64,000 bases of DNA from Bin87 sp965261195 (lineage in GTDB: Bacteria > Chloroflexota > Dehalococcoidia > Lucifugimonadales > UBA3495): NCBI GenBank assembly GCA_965261195.1, contig OZ253455.1, positions 3,534,001 to 3,598,000 of the forward strand. The letters run 5' to 3'. This document shows positions 1 to 9,260 of the stretch, in pieces. Positions within the stretch are counted from its first letter, which is position 1; every line of letters starts with the position of its first letter. The notes under the pieces were generated by a model. The model searched no databases. It saw only the letters and a list, made by a program, of their open reading frames with translations, and had not been told where the DNA came from. The translations under genes and the position numbers were made by a program.

Positions 1-875
1 TATCGGGGATAAACTTCGAGATTGCCCAGGTGTACTTCTGCGACCACCGTTGGGGTAATGCTTTCTTGATGGCCGTGGTCAGCGGCGGATGCGTGGGCGT
101 TATCGGCGGAACCGGGGATTGTTACCAGAGTTGCCGATTCGACGGTTTTCCCGCTGACCAACAGTTCGTGGTGGTTGTCGGAGTTCAGGGTTACACGAAT
201 CTCGTGTTCGCCGGGTGCAAGGCCGGTGAGCTGATAGAAGGGTTCGAAAACCCGACTGATTTTCTCGCCGTCAACGTAGATATGGGCGTGTCCCTCGCCG
301 GGAGCGTGGGGCTGGTCAACCTGTTCCGGCGCCCATCGCCAGTTTCCGGTTAGAATCCGGACGTAGACGTCGCCGCCGGTTTGCACTTCGGCGGTGATAC
401 TTACGCTGATGGGCAGTTCCGACTCGATGGTCGCAGTCTCCACAGTGGCATGGTGGTCGTCACCATGGCCGTGGCTGCTGTCGCCGCGGTCGGTCGCGTT
501 TTCGGAAGCGTAGATGTGGAAGTTAAGGCCGAAGGCGCCGGCAGTATCGGCAGTGAAGGTGATGTCGCCCGGTTGGGTTGGCGAAATCGCGGCCGTAAGG
601 TCGTAACCGTGGAGATGCACCTCGCCGGCCTCGTCGGATGTGAACCGTAAGGAGACAGCGTCGCCCTGGGTGGCTCGTAGATCCTCGCGAGTTGAAGTGG
701 TGGCGCGATTGGCGATGTTGATGTCGATTGTTGTGGTGTCGGTGATTATCGGCGGCGAGTCGGCGTCCGGTGGTGTGGTGGGGCCGCACGCCGCAACGAC
801 CAGCGCAGCGGCGAGAGCGAGAGTGACGCACCGCCGGATTCCGGGCCGGCGCAAAGTCTGTTGAAAGCCCAGCAT
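1..875 (-). CDS. Histidine-rich lipoprotein (3' end beyond window)
   Basis: The frame is open from ATG 875 to the left edge, so the C-terminus is missing. A basic N-terminus, a hydrophobic stretch and the lipobox VVAACG around residue 30 indicate signal peptidase II processing and membrane anchoring outside the cytoplasm. The mature part reads like repeated beta-sandwich segments, with histidine clusters such as HGHGDDHH and a later HGH. These suggest metal handling, but no family is recognised. GGAGG lies nine bases before ATG 875; the ATG at 884 directly abuts the GGAGG and is less likely. The next gene upstream is also histidine-rich, so the two may form one metal-linked unit. Confidence 0.6.
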   Translation of the reverse strand, partial: MLGFQQTLRRPGIRRCVTLALAAALVVAACGPTTPPDADSPPIITDTTTIDINIANRATTSTREDLRATQGDAVSLRFTSDEAGEVHLHGYDLTAAISPTQPGDITFTADTAGAFGLNFHIYASENATDRGDSSHGHGDDHHATVETATIESELPISVSITAEVQTGGDVYVRILTGNWRWAPEQVDQPHAPGEGHAHIYVDGEKISRVFEPFYQLTGLAPGEHEIRVTLNSDNHHELLVSGKTVESATLVTIPGSADNAHASAADHGHQESITPTVVAEVHLGNLEVYPR

Positions 876-960
876 CGAAGTCATCCTCCGTGGGTGTCGG
901 TGAACCATGGCAGTCGCCGGGAAGCGGTTGCCGTCGGTTGGGTTATGGGTGAGAGCGATG

Positions 961-1506
961 CTATGGGATGGGAGGTCGCTGCGGCGGCGGCGTGTTGACG
1001 CCGGTGGGTGTCTCCGGCGGGTTGGCGAGCCGGGCCAGAGGGTTGTGGTCAGAGTTGGGCGATGCCGGCGGGCGCGATTCCCCGGGTGTGGAGAGGAAGG
1101 GTGCGGAAAGCACGGTTAGCAGCAGGCTGGCGGTTGTTGAGGACAGAATCGTCACGCCGCCGGCGACGTCCGATCTGTTGCTGGTGGGTAATCCGGCCGG
1201 GGCTGATGCGTTGGGTATCAGGAAGTGATGGCCGGTCGTTGCCGTGTGGTGCGGATGACGTGCGTCAGCATCATAGATGTGCTGGTGAGAGACCGGCGCC
1301 CCGTTGAGATACAGGTGTTCGTGGGCGTGGAAGCGTTCGGCGTAGTGGTGGTCAATCGACGGGCCGGCGATGGGCAGGGCCAACCAAACCAGGGCCAACG
1401 CGGACATGAGCAGGGCGATGAACGACACTGGCGCTGCCGGCCCTGACGCCGCATCCGGCGGTGGAGTTGATGCGCAGGGAATGAAACTCGGCAAGGGGGA
1501 CATCAT
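961..1506 (-). CDS. Histidine-rich two-helix membrane protein
   Basis: This 181-residue protein has a predicted membrane helix at about 27-47 and another hydrophobic segment at about 114-136. The loop between them is loaded with histidines (DHHYAERFHAHEH, then SHQH and HPHH), and the tail is proline-rich. Such a loop can bind zinc, copper or nickel, but no transporter or chaperone family is recognised. It ends 85 bp before the histidine-rich lipoprotein, so the two probably share a transcript. No strong ribosome binding site precedes the ATG pair at 1506/1503. Coding status rests on frame, composition and topology, not homology. Confidence 0.5.
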   Translation of the reverse strand: MMSPLPSFIPCASTPPPDAASGPAAPVSFIALLMSALALVWLALPIAGPSIDHHYAERFHAHEHLYLNGAPVSHQHIYDADARHPHHTATTGHHFLIPNASAPAGLPTSNRSDVAGGVTILSSTTASLLLTVLSAPFLSTPGESRPPASPNSDHNPLARLANPPETPTGVNTPPPQRPPIP

Positions 1507-1662
1507 CGGGGCAAGGTATTTCGATTGTCGGCGGTCATTAGGGTAGTCGGTTGATGGCGAGCCTGTGGAAGCATAGATGGGCTTCCCTTCGACAATGCTC
1601 AGTGTGAGCGGCGATTACGATTGGGTGGATAATCGAAAGGCCCTGGCATGGTGAGCGCGCCG

Positions 1663-1692
1663 TTGACAGTTACTTCGATTTTAGCAGATAAT
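1663..1692 (+). promoter_or_regulatory. Sigma70-type promoter for the DUF1800 operon
   Basis: TTGACA at 1663-1668 and GATAAT at 1687-1692 are 18 bases apart, matching the consensus 6/6 and 5/6. The site lies 114 bp upstream of the DUF1800 start and is the clearest signal in the 299-bp divergent gap 1507-1805. Nothing else was recognised in that gap. Confidence 0.55.
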
Positions 1693-1805
1693 GTTTACCT
1701 ATCCACTGGGTTCGTTGGAGTTACGCCTGACGGCCTGAACCAGCAATGCACGTTCACATGGACGTGGACACGTAATCGCAAAACACACTACAAGGAGGCG
1801 CAGCG

Positions 1806-3209
1806 ATGGCATCTCAGGACATTGCCTTGATGGCTCACCTGATGCGTCGTGCCGGCTTTGGAGCCACCCGCGAAGAGCTGGAGGCGAGGGCCGCTATAGG
1901 GTACGAAGCTACAGTTGAAGAGTTGCTCAACCCCGCAAGCCAGCCGGCAATCGACCGGTACGAGTTGGTTCGGTACCATCCGTGGGCCTGGCGTCCCGGC
2001 ACCATTCAGGGAATGGGTTCGGCGGAATGGCTCTATTTTATGACCAACACCAAGCGCCCTCTGGAAGAGAAAATGGCCCTCTTCTGGCACCAGGTTTTCG
2101 CCACCGGCGTGTCCAAAGTGGACCACTATGACGAGATTAACCGCATGGTGGCGCTGTTCCGTGAGAAGGGCATGGGCAACTACAAAGATCTGTTGCTCGA
2201 AGTGTCCCGTAATCCGGCCATGATTTACTGGCTGGACAACTTTGAGAACCATGCCGACGCCGTGAACGAGAACTGGGGCCGTGAACTGCTGGAGCTGTTC
2301 AGCATGGGCGTGGGCACCTATACGGAAGTTGACGTTCGGGAAGCGTCCCGCGCCTTTACCGGCTGGACGTTCGAGCCCAAGCTGCCGCGCGGTCCGATTG
2401 GCCGCCACGACTGGAACTTCACCTATCTGCCGGAAGACCATGACGACGGGGAAAAGACGTTCCTCGGCGAGACCGGCAATTTCAACGGCGAAGACATTAT
2501 CAACATCGTCTGCGAGCACCCGGCTACCGCCACGTTCATCGCACGCCACCTGTACAACTTCTTTGTGGCCGATGAGGCGCAGGTTCCGGCCTGGCAGGTC
2601 ATTCCACCGGTGGATGAAGATGCGGTGGAGCTGCTGGCCGATACCTTCGTGGAATCCGGCAGCGACCTGACGGCCGTGCTGCGGGTACTGTTCAACAGCG
2701 ATTTCTTCAAGAACGCCCGTTACGCCCGCCTGAAGAGCCCCGCCGAAGTGGTGGTGGGAACTTTGCGGTTGGTGGGCGGCTACGAATTCCCGGCTCCCGG
2801 ATTGGGCGAGATGGCGCGCCAGCCCACCTATATGGGCCAGGACTTGCTGAATCCCCCCAGCGTGGAAGGCTGGCACACCGGTGTGGAGTGGATCAACAGT
2901 GGTTCGCTGATGCGTCGCATTAACTTCACCGCCGACATGATGAGCGACGTCAACCGCCCCGGCATCCGCAGCATGATTGACCGGATGCAGGGGCAGGGCG
3001 ACCTGACTCCGCAGTCGATGGTGGACAACTGCCTGGACCTGATGGGCCCGCTGGAAGTTGACGATGATACTCGGCATGAGCTGGTGACTCACGCCGCGAC
3101 GGGAGGGAACCTGACTTGGGCGACCAACGCCGACGTGAACGCTGCCGAGCAGCGCATATCCGAAATGCTGCAACTGATCGTGTCGCTGCGCGACTACCAG
3201 TACGCCTAG
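1806..3209 (+). CDS. DUF1800 family protein (copy 1)
   Basis: The 467-residue product belongs to the DUF1800 family (PF08811). Family hallmarks are visible: the N-terminal HLMRRAGFGAT segment, the central NENWGRELLELFSMGVG and ASRAFTGW block, and the C-terminal LLNPPSVEGW. AAGGAGG precedes the ATG by about seven bases. The biochemical role of DUF1800 is not established. It is followed by a DUF1501 gene, the usual partner, and an NHL protein. No signal peptide is visible, whereas many family members elsewhere are exported. A close paralogue lies at 38637-40043 in the same gene order on the other strand. Confidence 0.9.
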   Translation: MASQDIALMAHLMRRAGFGATREELEARAAIGYEATVEELLNPASQPAIDRYELVRYHPWAWRPGTIQGMGSAEWLYFMTNTKRPLEEKMALFWHQVFATGVSKVDHYDEINRMVALFREKGMGNYKDLLLEVSRNPAMIYWLDNFENHADAVNENWGRELLELFSMGVGTYTEVDVREASRAFTGWTFEPKLPRGPIGRHDWNFTYLPEDHDDGEKTFLGETGNFNGEDIINIVCEHPATATFIARHLYNFFVADEAQVPAWQVIPPVDEDAVELLADTFVESGSDLTAVLRVLFNSDFFKNARYARLKSPAEVVVGTLRLVGGYEFPAPGLGEMARQPTYMGQDLLNPPSVEGWHTGVEWINSGSLMRRINFTADMMSDVNRPGIRSMIDRMQGQGDLTPQSMVDNCLDLMGPLEVDDDTRHELVTHAATGGNLTWATNADVNAAEQRISEMLQLIVSLRDYQYA

Positions 3210-3293
3210 CAAAATAGCGCCGCGGTGGTTTCGATGCCGCCGCGGGGCCATTACTTTCAGAGTGAACGATTGACACTCAATGGAGCAACCAAA

Positions 3294-4421
3294 ATGACCG
3301 CGACAAAGAAAGAACCGGTTCTGGTAGTGTTGCAACTCACCGGCGGCAACGACTATATGAACACCATCATCCCCCATGCCGACCCGCTGTACCGGGATAA
3401 CCGCCCGGTGGTGGGTGTGCCCGATGACCGTATCGCAAAGCTGAATGATCGGATTGGAATGCACCCGGAAGTGGCGCCGCTGAAGCGTTTCTGGGACGCT
3501 GGCAACATGGCCATTATCCACGGTGTTGGTTACGCCAACGCTCCGCGCAGCCATTTCCGCAGCATGGACATCTGGCACACCTGCGAGCCTGACAAGCTGG
3601 GATCGGAAGGCTGGCTGGGCCGGGCGACCCGCGATCTTGACCCGAACAAAGAGAACGTCATCACTGCGGTCAACTTTGGGCCGAGCCTGCCGCGCGCCCT
3701 GGCGCTGCCGGGCGTTCCGGTGGCCTGCATCGACGACTTGGAAAACTTCGGGATGCTGACCAGTATTCAGGAGGAGATGCAGCGCGAGAAGATTATCGAC
3801 CGCTTCACCCGCCTGTACTCTCCGACGATTGGCAACGGGTTCGTGATGGATTACTTGGGCCAGACCGGACTCGACGGCCTCAAGGCCGCCGACATCCTGA
3901 AAGTTGCCCCGGAGATGTACAACAGCTCCGTGGAGTACCCCGACACGCCGCTGGCCCGCAAGCTGAAGGGCATCTCCCAGGTACACCAGGCCAATCTGGG
4001 CACCCGGGTGTTCTACACCGACCACGGCAGCTTCGACAGCCATTCCAACCAGGTTGGGATGCACGACGGCCTGTGGCGCGATGTGTCCGCCGCCGTGGGC
4101 AGCTTCTTTGACGACCTGCGCGAGAATGACTCTAGCGACGACGTCATCCTGCTGATGTTCTCCGAGTTTGGCCGCCGGGTTCATGACAACGGCAGCGGAA
4201 CCGACCACGGAGCAGCGGGGCTGGTGTTCGCGATGGGCGACGGGATCAAGGGCGGCGAGTACGGCGAGTATCCATCGTCAAGGCCGGAAAACCTGGAGCA
4301 GGGCGACCTGGTGCCGGGCGTTGATTTCCGCAGCGTCTACTCAACCATCCTGGAGAACTGGATGGGGCTGGACGCCAATCCGATCGTGGGCGGCGTCTAC
4401 GAAAAGCCCACGTTCATCTAG
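3294..4421 (+). CDS. DUF1501 family protein (copy 1)
   Basis: This 375-residue protein is a DUF1501 member (PF07394), a family related to sulfatases and alkaline phosphatases. The N-terminus reads VLVVLQLTGGNDYMNT; the C-terminal half has MFSEFGRRVHDNGSGTDHG, the metal-site-like block. The start at 3294 is chosen because it aligns with the paralogue at 37485-38618, which begins MTSTKKDP; an upstream in-frame ATG at 3225 would add 23 unconserved residues. There is no Tat or Sec signal, although many family members carry one. It sits between DUF1800 and an NHL gene, presumably in one operon. Function unknown. Confidence 0.9.
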   Translation: MTATKKEPVLVVLQLTGGNDYMNTIIPHADPLYRDNRPVVGVPDDRIAKLNDRIGMHPEVAPLKRFWDAGNMAIIHGVGYANAPRSHFRSMDIWHTCEPDKLGSEGWLGRATRDLDPNKENVITAVNFGPSLPRALALPGVPVACIDDLENFGMLTSIQEEMQREKIIDRFTRLYSPTIGNGFVMDYLGQTGLDGLKAADILKVAPEMYNSSVEYPDTPLARKLKGISQVHQANLGTRVFYTDHGSFDSHSNQVGMHDGLWRDVSAAVGSFFDDLRENDSSDDVILLMFSEFGRRVHDNGSGTDHGAAGLVFAMGDGIKGGEYGEYPSSRPENLEQGDLVPGVDFRSVYSTILENWMGLDANPIVGGVYEKPTFI

Positions 4422-4476
4422 GAAACGCTGAATATCGGTTCCGGTCTTCGGGACACGTCATTTGGTAAGACCAGCC

Positions 4477-4506
4477 GGGGCCAGTGGGTATGTAGCTGCT
4501 GGCCCC
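4477..4506 (+). other. Intergenic hairpin between DUF1501 and NHL genes
   Basis: GGGGCCAG at 4477-4484 pairs perfectly with CTGGCCCC at 4499-4506 around a 14-base loop. There is no following T run, so it is probably an mRNA stabiliser or processing site rather than a terminator. The NHL gene has its own ribosome binding site 3' of it. Confidence 0.35.
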
Positions 4507-4578
4507 GTCATTATGACGACAGTCGCTCGACGATAGTGAGCGCCGGTCGCAACGCACGACACACAGCAGGAAGAAGCT

Positions 4579-5643
4579 ATGCTAACTCAAATTGCAAAGG
4601 GCCGCGTATTCGATTACAGCCATTCGGTGGGACGTGGGGCCGCATCCGGGATGGGCTTCAGCCAGCCGGTGGCCATGGCGTTTGACGGCAACACGGTTTA
4701 CGTGTTGAACCGGGGCCTGGAAGGCATCGCCAATGTGCCCTGGAACAAGGTTGCCTACGGGGCGCGGGTGAGCATCATCGACGTGGGCACGCAAGCCGGC
4801 GACGAGGATTTCACGGGCGAATTTGGCAAGTACGGCGACCGAGACGGCGAGTTCATCTGGCCTTCCGGCATGATTCTGGCTCAGGACGGAAATCTGTACG
4901 TTTCCGACGAATGGCTGAATCAGGTATCGGTGTTCGGCAAGGACGGGAGTTTCGTTCGCAAATGGAGCGCGGCGCCGGAGGATGATGGCAAGGAACACGG
5001 TATTGCCAGCATCGCCAACGACAGCGAGGGCAACATCTATTGCACCGACGGTCGCAGCCACGAGGTTCGCAAGTTCACCGCCGACGGACAGTTCATCACG
5101 AGCTGGGGTTCTCTGGGCGAAGGGAGCGGCGAGTTCAACTCTCCCTGGGGGATCACCGTTGACCAGAGCGACGACACCGTATACGTGGCGGACCACCGCA
5201 ATCACCGGGTGCAGAAATTCACCGCCGATGGCAAGTTCCTGATGCAATTCGGCGAGGCCGGTACGAAGCGCGGCCAGATGCACCTGCCGGTGAAGGTAAC
5301 CGTCGACCCGCAAGGCGATGTCTACGTGGCTGACTGGAGCGACAACGGAATGCACCCGGGTAAGGTGCACGTTTTCGACAGCGCAGGCAAGTTCATCGTC
5401 GCGCTGATTGGCGACGCGCAACAACTCAGCAAGTGGGCTGACATGACGGTGCAGGCCAACGCCGACTACCTGAAGCGGCGGCGGGAAGTTGCGACTACGG
5501 AGTCGGAGTGGCGGTTTGCCCTGCCCACCGACATTCAGTTCGATGAGGGCAACAGTCGGCTGGTGGTGCTGGATGCGCAGCGCAGCCGGTTGCAAATTTA
5601 TGACAAGCGGAACGATTATATGGTTCCGCAGCTGAACCTGTAA
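4579..5643 (+). CDS. NHL-repeat beta-propeller protein (copy 1)
   Basis: The 354-residue protein consists of NHL-type propeller blades. Repeated GEFxxPxGI, NxYVxDxxNxRVQKF and DGKFLxxFG units run from about residue 60 to 285. NHL propellers are binding scaffolds or lyases; no catalytic residues could be assigned. AGGAAG precedes ATG 4579. It closes the DUF1800-DUF1501-NHL operon and is followed by a strong terminator. The paralogue at 36433-37464 is third in the same gene set. No signal peptide is apparent, so it may act in the cytoplasm with the two unknown partners. Confidence 0.85.
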   Translation: MLTQIAKGRVFDYSHSVGRGAASGMGFSQPVAMAFDGNTVYVLNRGLEGIANVPWNKVAYGARVSIIDVGTQAGDEDFTGEFGKYGDRDGEFIWPSGMILAQDGNLYVSDEWLNQVSVFGKDGSFVRKWSAAPEDDGKEHGIASIANDSEGNIYCTDGRSHEVRKFTADGQFITSWGSLGEGSGEFNSPWGITVDQSDDTVYVADHRNHRVQKFTADGKFLMQFGEAGTKRGQMHLPVKVTVDPQGDVYVADWSDNGMHPGKVHVFDSAGKFIVALIGDAQQLSKWADMTVQANADYLKRRREVATTESEWRFALPTDIQFDEGNSRLVVLDAQRSRLQIYDKRNDYMVPQLNL

Positions 5644-5658
5644 CCCAGCTATCCGGAT

Positions 5659-5706
5659 GAGCAGGCCACCGTCCGATGGATGTGATGGTGGCCTGCTCTT
5701 GCTTTT
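5659..5706 (+). terminator. Rho-independent terminator after the NHL gene
   Basis: GAGCAGGCCACC at 5659-5670 is perfectly complementary to GGTGGCCTGCTC at 5687-5698. The 12-bp stem is followed by TTGCTTTT and ends the three-gene operon. Confidence 0.85.
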
Positions 5707-5752
5707 AGCTAATAAAGGACTGATAACTTTGGCGGATGTCGCCGGCCTATAG

Positions 5753-6082
5753 ATGATGATTACACGGGAGCAGGAACCGGAATACATCCGTTTGGCGGAG
5801 CAGTCGCCGGGAATGCTGTGCCGCGAGGCGCCGGGCGACATTCTGGAGGCGTGCGCGCTGGACAACGAGCCTACGCCGTTCCTGGAGCGGTTTTTCGAGG
5901 CCGGAATCAGGTCGCACGCCCGGATGCAACATGGCCGGGAGTTGCCGCAAATGTTCGTGAACAACGCGATTCTGGTGCTGTGGTTGCGGGCGTGCCGCCT
6001 TTATACTAACGGGTTGCTGAAGATACCCGATACGGACCGGGAGCGGGAGTTTTTCTCAAGCGCCGACATTACGCCCAGCTAG
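5753..6082 (+). CDS. Small hypothetical protein
   Basis: This 109-residue frame starts with tandem ATG codons and has a soluble, mixed alpha-helical composition (LAEQSPGMLCREAPGDILEAC, then FFEAGIRSHARM and NNAILVLWLRACRLYTNGLL). No family is recognised. It stands alone between the NHL terminator and the tRNA-Ser gene. Base composition is like the neighbours. The ribosome binding site is weak. It could be a real small gene or a remnant. Confidence 0.45.
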   Translation: MMITREQEPEYIRLAEQSPGMLCREAPGDILEACALDNEPTPFLERFFEAGIRSHARMQHGRELPQMFVNNAILVLWLRACRLYTNGLLKIPDTDREREFFSSADITPS

Positions 6083-6179
6083 TCTGGCCCAAACTCAGGC
6101 GCGGTTCGCTGGGTTGGGTTAGAATAAACGGGCGGGCAACCGTTGGCGACTCCGCTGATTGCAGCGGGCGACGCGACGC

Positions 6180-6267
6180 GGAGGGATGGCAGAGTGGACG
6201 AATGCGACGGTCTTGAAAACCGTTAATCCGCAAGGATTCGTGGGTTCGAATCCCACTCCCTCCGCCA
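6180..6267 (+). tRNA. tRNA-Ser (anticodon TGA)
   Basis: The acceptor stem pairs GGAGGGA (6180-6186) with TCCCTCC (6257-6263), followed by G and an encoded CCA. The anticodon stem ACGGT/ACCGT holds the loop CTTGAAA with anticodon TGA. A long variable arm (ATCCGCAAGGAT) and a TTCGAAT T-loop complete a class II serine tRNA. Confidence 0.97.
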
Positions 6268-6377
6268 GTTGCACGACATTTTGTGACCCCAATCAATGCT
6301 GGTATTCTGAATACGGTCGAACTAACGGTAACCTGTCCGCGCCCGGCTAGGGCGGGGAGCACGACCCATTCAACGAA

Positions 6378-6437
6378 ATTGCCACGTCGCTACGCTCCTG
6401 GTAACGACGAGGGGGTGGGCCATCCTCGCAATGACGG
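6378..6437. repeat. Dispersed intergenic repeat (interrupted copy)
   Basis: The text ATTGCCACGTCGCTACGCTCCT, then later CTCGCAATGACGG, matches a repeat type often scattered between genes of environmental bacterial genomes, here split by about 25 bp. It occupies the 300-bp gap 6268-6568 between the tRNA and the MFS gene, in which no gene was seen. Confidence 0.35.
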
Positions 6438-6568
6438 TAGGCCGGTTTGGGTTGATTAATGGGAACGCATGAGGGGGTGGCCGCCGTCTTGGAAGGGGAC
6501 GAAACAAGATCGGCACACAAACGGCACGGGCAGCCAATAAGCAGATAAACAAGGCCTGGTTTTTCGCC

Positions 6569-7711
6569 GTGCTTTCGCTGGCGGTTTTTTCCGCTCTCAG
6601 TGCGGTGTTCATTGTTCCGCCGCTCCTGGTGGAAATTGCATCGGATCTGGATGTGTCGGTGCCGGTTGCGGGTCAGTTGGCGACCGCAACCTTTGCGGCC
6701 TGGGCGGTTTCCCTGTTAACGGTGGGGCCGTTATCCGATTCTTTCGGTCGCCGCCCGGTAGCTCTTACCGGGTTGCTGGTGCTTTCCGTGTCCGTGCTTG
6801 CGTCGGCTTTTGCGTCCAATATCGAAGTGCTGTTGGCGCTCAGGGTGCTGACGGGCCTGGCGGGGGGAACACTGCCGCCCACGGCGGTGGGGGTAGTGTC
6901 CGATATCATATCGCCGGCCAGACGTGCCCAGGCGGTTACCGGCCTGTTGGCCCTCAACGGAGTCGTTTCGGCCATCACCGTCCCAATGGTCGCGGTGTTG
7001 GCAGATTGGCGTGGCTGGCAGGTTCCCTTCCTGGTTGCGGGCCTGCTGCTGACATTAGCGTTGCTGATGAACTGGATCTGGTTTCCGCGAGACGGCAGTG
7101 AGCGAGTTGGCAACTGGGCATTTTTCTCGCGATACAAGTCGCTGCTGTCCGTGCGTTTTTTCCGGGTGGCCGTTGCGGTTGGTACGACGCAACGCATTGC
7201 TTTCTGGGCGACGCTCAGCTTTTTCCCCGCCTATTTGATACATACCCACGAGGTGAGCGTAGGATTCGTGGCTTTGCCGCTGGTTATAACTGCCATGGGG
7301 CAGGTGATTGGAAGCTATTCGGCGTCGTTCGTGACGCAACAAAGGCATCGGGCCATCCTCCTCGCTGGCACTTCCGTCGGCGGCGGGATCTGCGCGTTCC
7401 TGTTCTTCTCTGTCGAGCTCGGACTCTGGTTATCAGTGGCCGTGGCCACGGTAGGCACGGGATTGCTGAGCGTGACAATGCCCGCCCTGGTCGCCGCGAG
7501 CACCGAGTATTCGGGAGAATCCAAGTCCACGGGGGCTAGTCTGATGGGTATGAGCAACCAGTCCGGAGGTGCGCTGGGGGCTGCGATCGCTGGCGTGTTG
7601 CTGGCTAACACGGGCTACGTCGGAATCGGTTACCTGTGCCTCGGCGCAACGATTGCAAGCGCACTGATGACCGGGCTTTTCGGCAAGCAGTTCGTACCGA
7701 GGACCGGCTAA
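6569..7711 (+). CDS. MFS transporter
   Basis: This is a 12-helix major facilitator permease of 380 residues. The signature loop between helices 2 and 3 reads GPLSDSFGRRPV, and helix 4 has the RVLTGLAGG pattern. Family membership suggests proton-driven efflux or uptake of a small molecule; the substrate cannot be read. The annotated start is GTG 6569, placing helix 1 almost at residue 1. Hydrophobic coding sense continues a few codons upstream (NKAWFFA) without a standard start codon, so the N-terminus may be slightly longer. It stands alone and is not obviously in an operon. Confidence 0.85.
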   Translation: MLSLAVFSALSAVFIVPPLLVEIASDLDVSVPVAGQLATATFAAWAVSLLTVGPLSDSFGRRPVALTGLLVLSVSVLASAFASNIEVLLALRVLTGLAGGTLPPTAVGVVSDIISPARRAQAVTGLLALNGVVSAITVPMVAVLADWRGWQVPFLVAGLLLTLALLMNWIWFPRDGSERVGNWAFFSRYKSLLSVRFFRVAVAVGTTQRIAFWATLSFFPAYLIHTHEVSVGFVALPLVITAMGQVIGSYSASFVTQQRHRAILLAGTSVGGGICAFLFFSVELGLWLSVAVATVGTGLLSVTMPALVAASTEYSGESKSTGASLMGMSNQSGGALGAAIAGVLLANTGYVGIGYLCLGATIASALMTGLFGKQFVPRTG

Positions 7712-7829
7712 ACGGCCGGCAACGGGTTGGACCAAAAGGGAACAAACTACATCGGGGCGCAGACGGAACCAGCCGGCGACGGAGAGGATGGCTGCCGAGA
7801 ATCGATAGACCGTGGCTTCTGCGTCAGGA

Positions 7830-7923
7830 CGATTGCAAAGTTAGTATTCCTTTTCTGCTTGGCGCGGGGAACGCCCCTCACCCTAACCCTCTCCCACGAA
7901 GGGGAGAGGGGACTTTGCAATCG
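7830..7923. repeat. 94-bp hairpin element with 12-bp inverted ends
   Basis: CGATTGCAAAGT at 7830-7841 is the exact inverse of ACTTTGCAATCG at 7912-7923. Inside is the CCCTCACCCTAACCCTCTCCC / GGGGAGAGGG hairpin found at three other places in the window. It lies in the 368-bp gap 7712-8079, which otherwise holds nothing recognisable. Confidence 0.6.
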
Positions 7924-8079
7924 CCCCGGCTTCTGCGGCCGGTTGATTGACACGGCATAGCGTGGGGCGCAAAATGGCCGTAAATGCGGGGCGACCGAGT
8001 GCTCCGCCCGTTGCTAAATGAACCGAAATGCACCCCGGGTTTCCCGCTGGATGCGTTTCCCGATGGAGGAGGACCTGAT

Positions 8080-9249
8080 ATGGCGTTTCCCGACCGAATG
8101 AAGTTTGGCATCTTCCTCGGCCCATTCCACCGCGTTGGCGAGAACCCCACATTGGCCATCGAACGCGATTTGGAACTGGTGGAATGGCTGGACAAGCTGG
8201 GGTTCGATGAGGCGTGGGTGGGTGAGCACCACAGCGCCGGCTGGGAGATTATCTCTTCCCCTGAGGTTTTCATCGCCGCCGCCGCCCAGCGCACCAACCG
8301 CATCAAGCTGGGTACCGGCGTCGTCAGCTTGCCCTACCACCACCCGCTGATGGTGGCGAACCGCATGGTACAACTGGACCACATGACCTATGGGCGTGTG
8401 CTCTTCGGAGTCGGGCCGGGCGCCCTGCCCGGCGACGCTTACATGATGGGCATTCCTCACGAGTTGCAGCGTGAGCGCATGGACGAGTCGCTGGGCATCA
8501 TCCTGCGCCTGTTCACCGAAACCGAGCCAATCACCTACAAGAGCGACTGGTTCGAGCTCAAGGAGGGCCTGCTCCAGCTGCGGCCCTACCAGCGTCCGTA
8601 TATGCACACCGCGGTAGCCTCGGTGCAATCTCCGGCTGGCGTAACCCTGGCTGGCAAACACGGCTGCTCGGTTCTGACCATTACCGTGCCGAGAGATCCC
8701 TCCGCCGGGCCATCTGATCTGAAGGGACTGTGGAACATAGCCGAAGAGTCTGCTGCCGAGCATGGGCAGACCATGAACCGCGATGATTGGCGGTTGGTGC
8801 TCCCGTGCCACCTGGCCGAATCCAGGGAGGAAGCCTTGAACGATGCCCGGATGGGCGCAGGCCGCTACCTGCGGGAATACAGCGAGGGAACCAACGGCCG
8901 CAAGCCGGTTTTCGATGGCCCGCTGGACAAGGTAATTGACCACATGGCCGACACCGGCAGCTGGATTATCGGCACTCCCGACGACTGCATCGAAGCCATC
9001 GAGCGGCTGGGTGAGCAGAGCGGCGGCTTTGGCGCGTTCCTGGTCCAGACCATCGACTGGGCGCCCCGGGAAAAGATGATGCGCAGCTATGAATTGATGG
9101 CCCGCTACGTCATGCCACACTTCCAGGGCAGCACTCTCAGCACGGTGGCTTCCAATCAGTGGGCTGCGGAGCGGCAGGACGAACTGGTCGGCGGCCGGGT
9201 GCGCGCCCTCGACCGGGCCAGGCAGGTTCACGCCGAACGCACCGGATAA
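8080..9249 (+). CDS. LLM-class flavin-dependent oxidoreductase
   Basis: The 389-residue protein is a bacterial luciferase-like TIM barrel (PF00296). Visible features are KFGIFLGPFH at the first strand, the AWVGEHHSAGWEI segment, RIKLGTGVVSLPYHHPLMVANRMVQLDHMTYGRV, and GVGPGALPGDA. Members use FMN or F420 to oxidise organic substrates with or without oxygen. The substrate is unknown. The start at 8080 follows a clear AGGAGG; an in-frame ATG at 7984 would add 32 unconserved residues. A second, divergent LLM gene is at 40960. The PaREP1-like gene follows within 12 bp and may be co-transcribed. Confidence 0.9.
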   Translation: MAFPDRMKFGIFLGPFHRVGENPTLAIERDLELVEWLDKLGFDEAWVGEHHSAGWEIISSPEVFIAAAAQRTNRIKLGTGVVSLPYHHPLMVANRMVQLDHMTYGRVLFGVGPGALPGDAYMMGIPHELQRERMDESLGIILRLFTETEPITYKSDWFELKEGLLQLRPYQRPYMHTAVASVQSPAGVTLAGKHGCSVLTITVPRDPSAGPSDLKGLWNIAEESAAEHGQTMNRDDWRLVLPCHLAESREEALNDARMGAGRYLREYSEGTNGRKPVFDGPLDKVIDHMADTGSWIIGTPDDCIEAIERLGEQSGGFGAFLVQTIDWAPREKMMRSYELMARYVMPHFQGSTLSTVASNQWAAERQDELVGGRVRALDRARQVHAERTG

Positions 9250-9260
9250 GGAGCCAGTCC

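Noticed and set aside
1788..4208. 806-codon open frame on the minus strand opposite DUF1800 and DUF1501
   Set aside because: It is antisense to two genes with clear family motifs and ribosome sites. GC-rich codons create such long shadow frames; similar ones lie at 4582-5964 and 8014-9276.
4477..4506. Terminator between DUF1501 and NHL genes
   Set aside because: The stem has no following T run and the NHL gene belongs to the same unit, so it is listed only as a hairpin.
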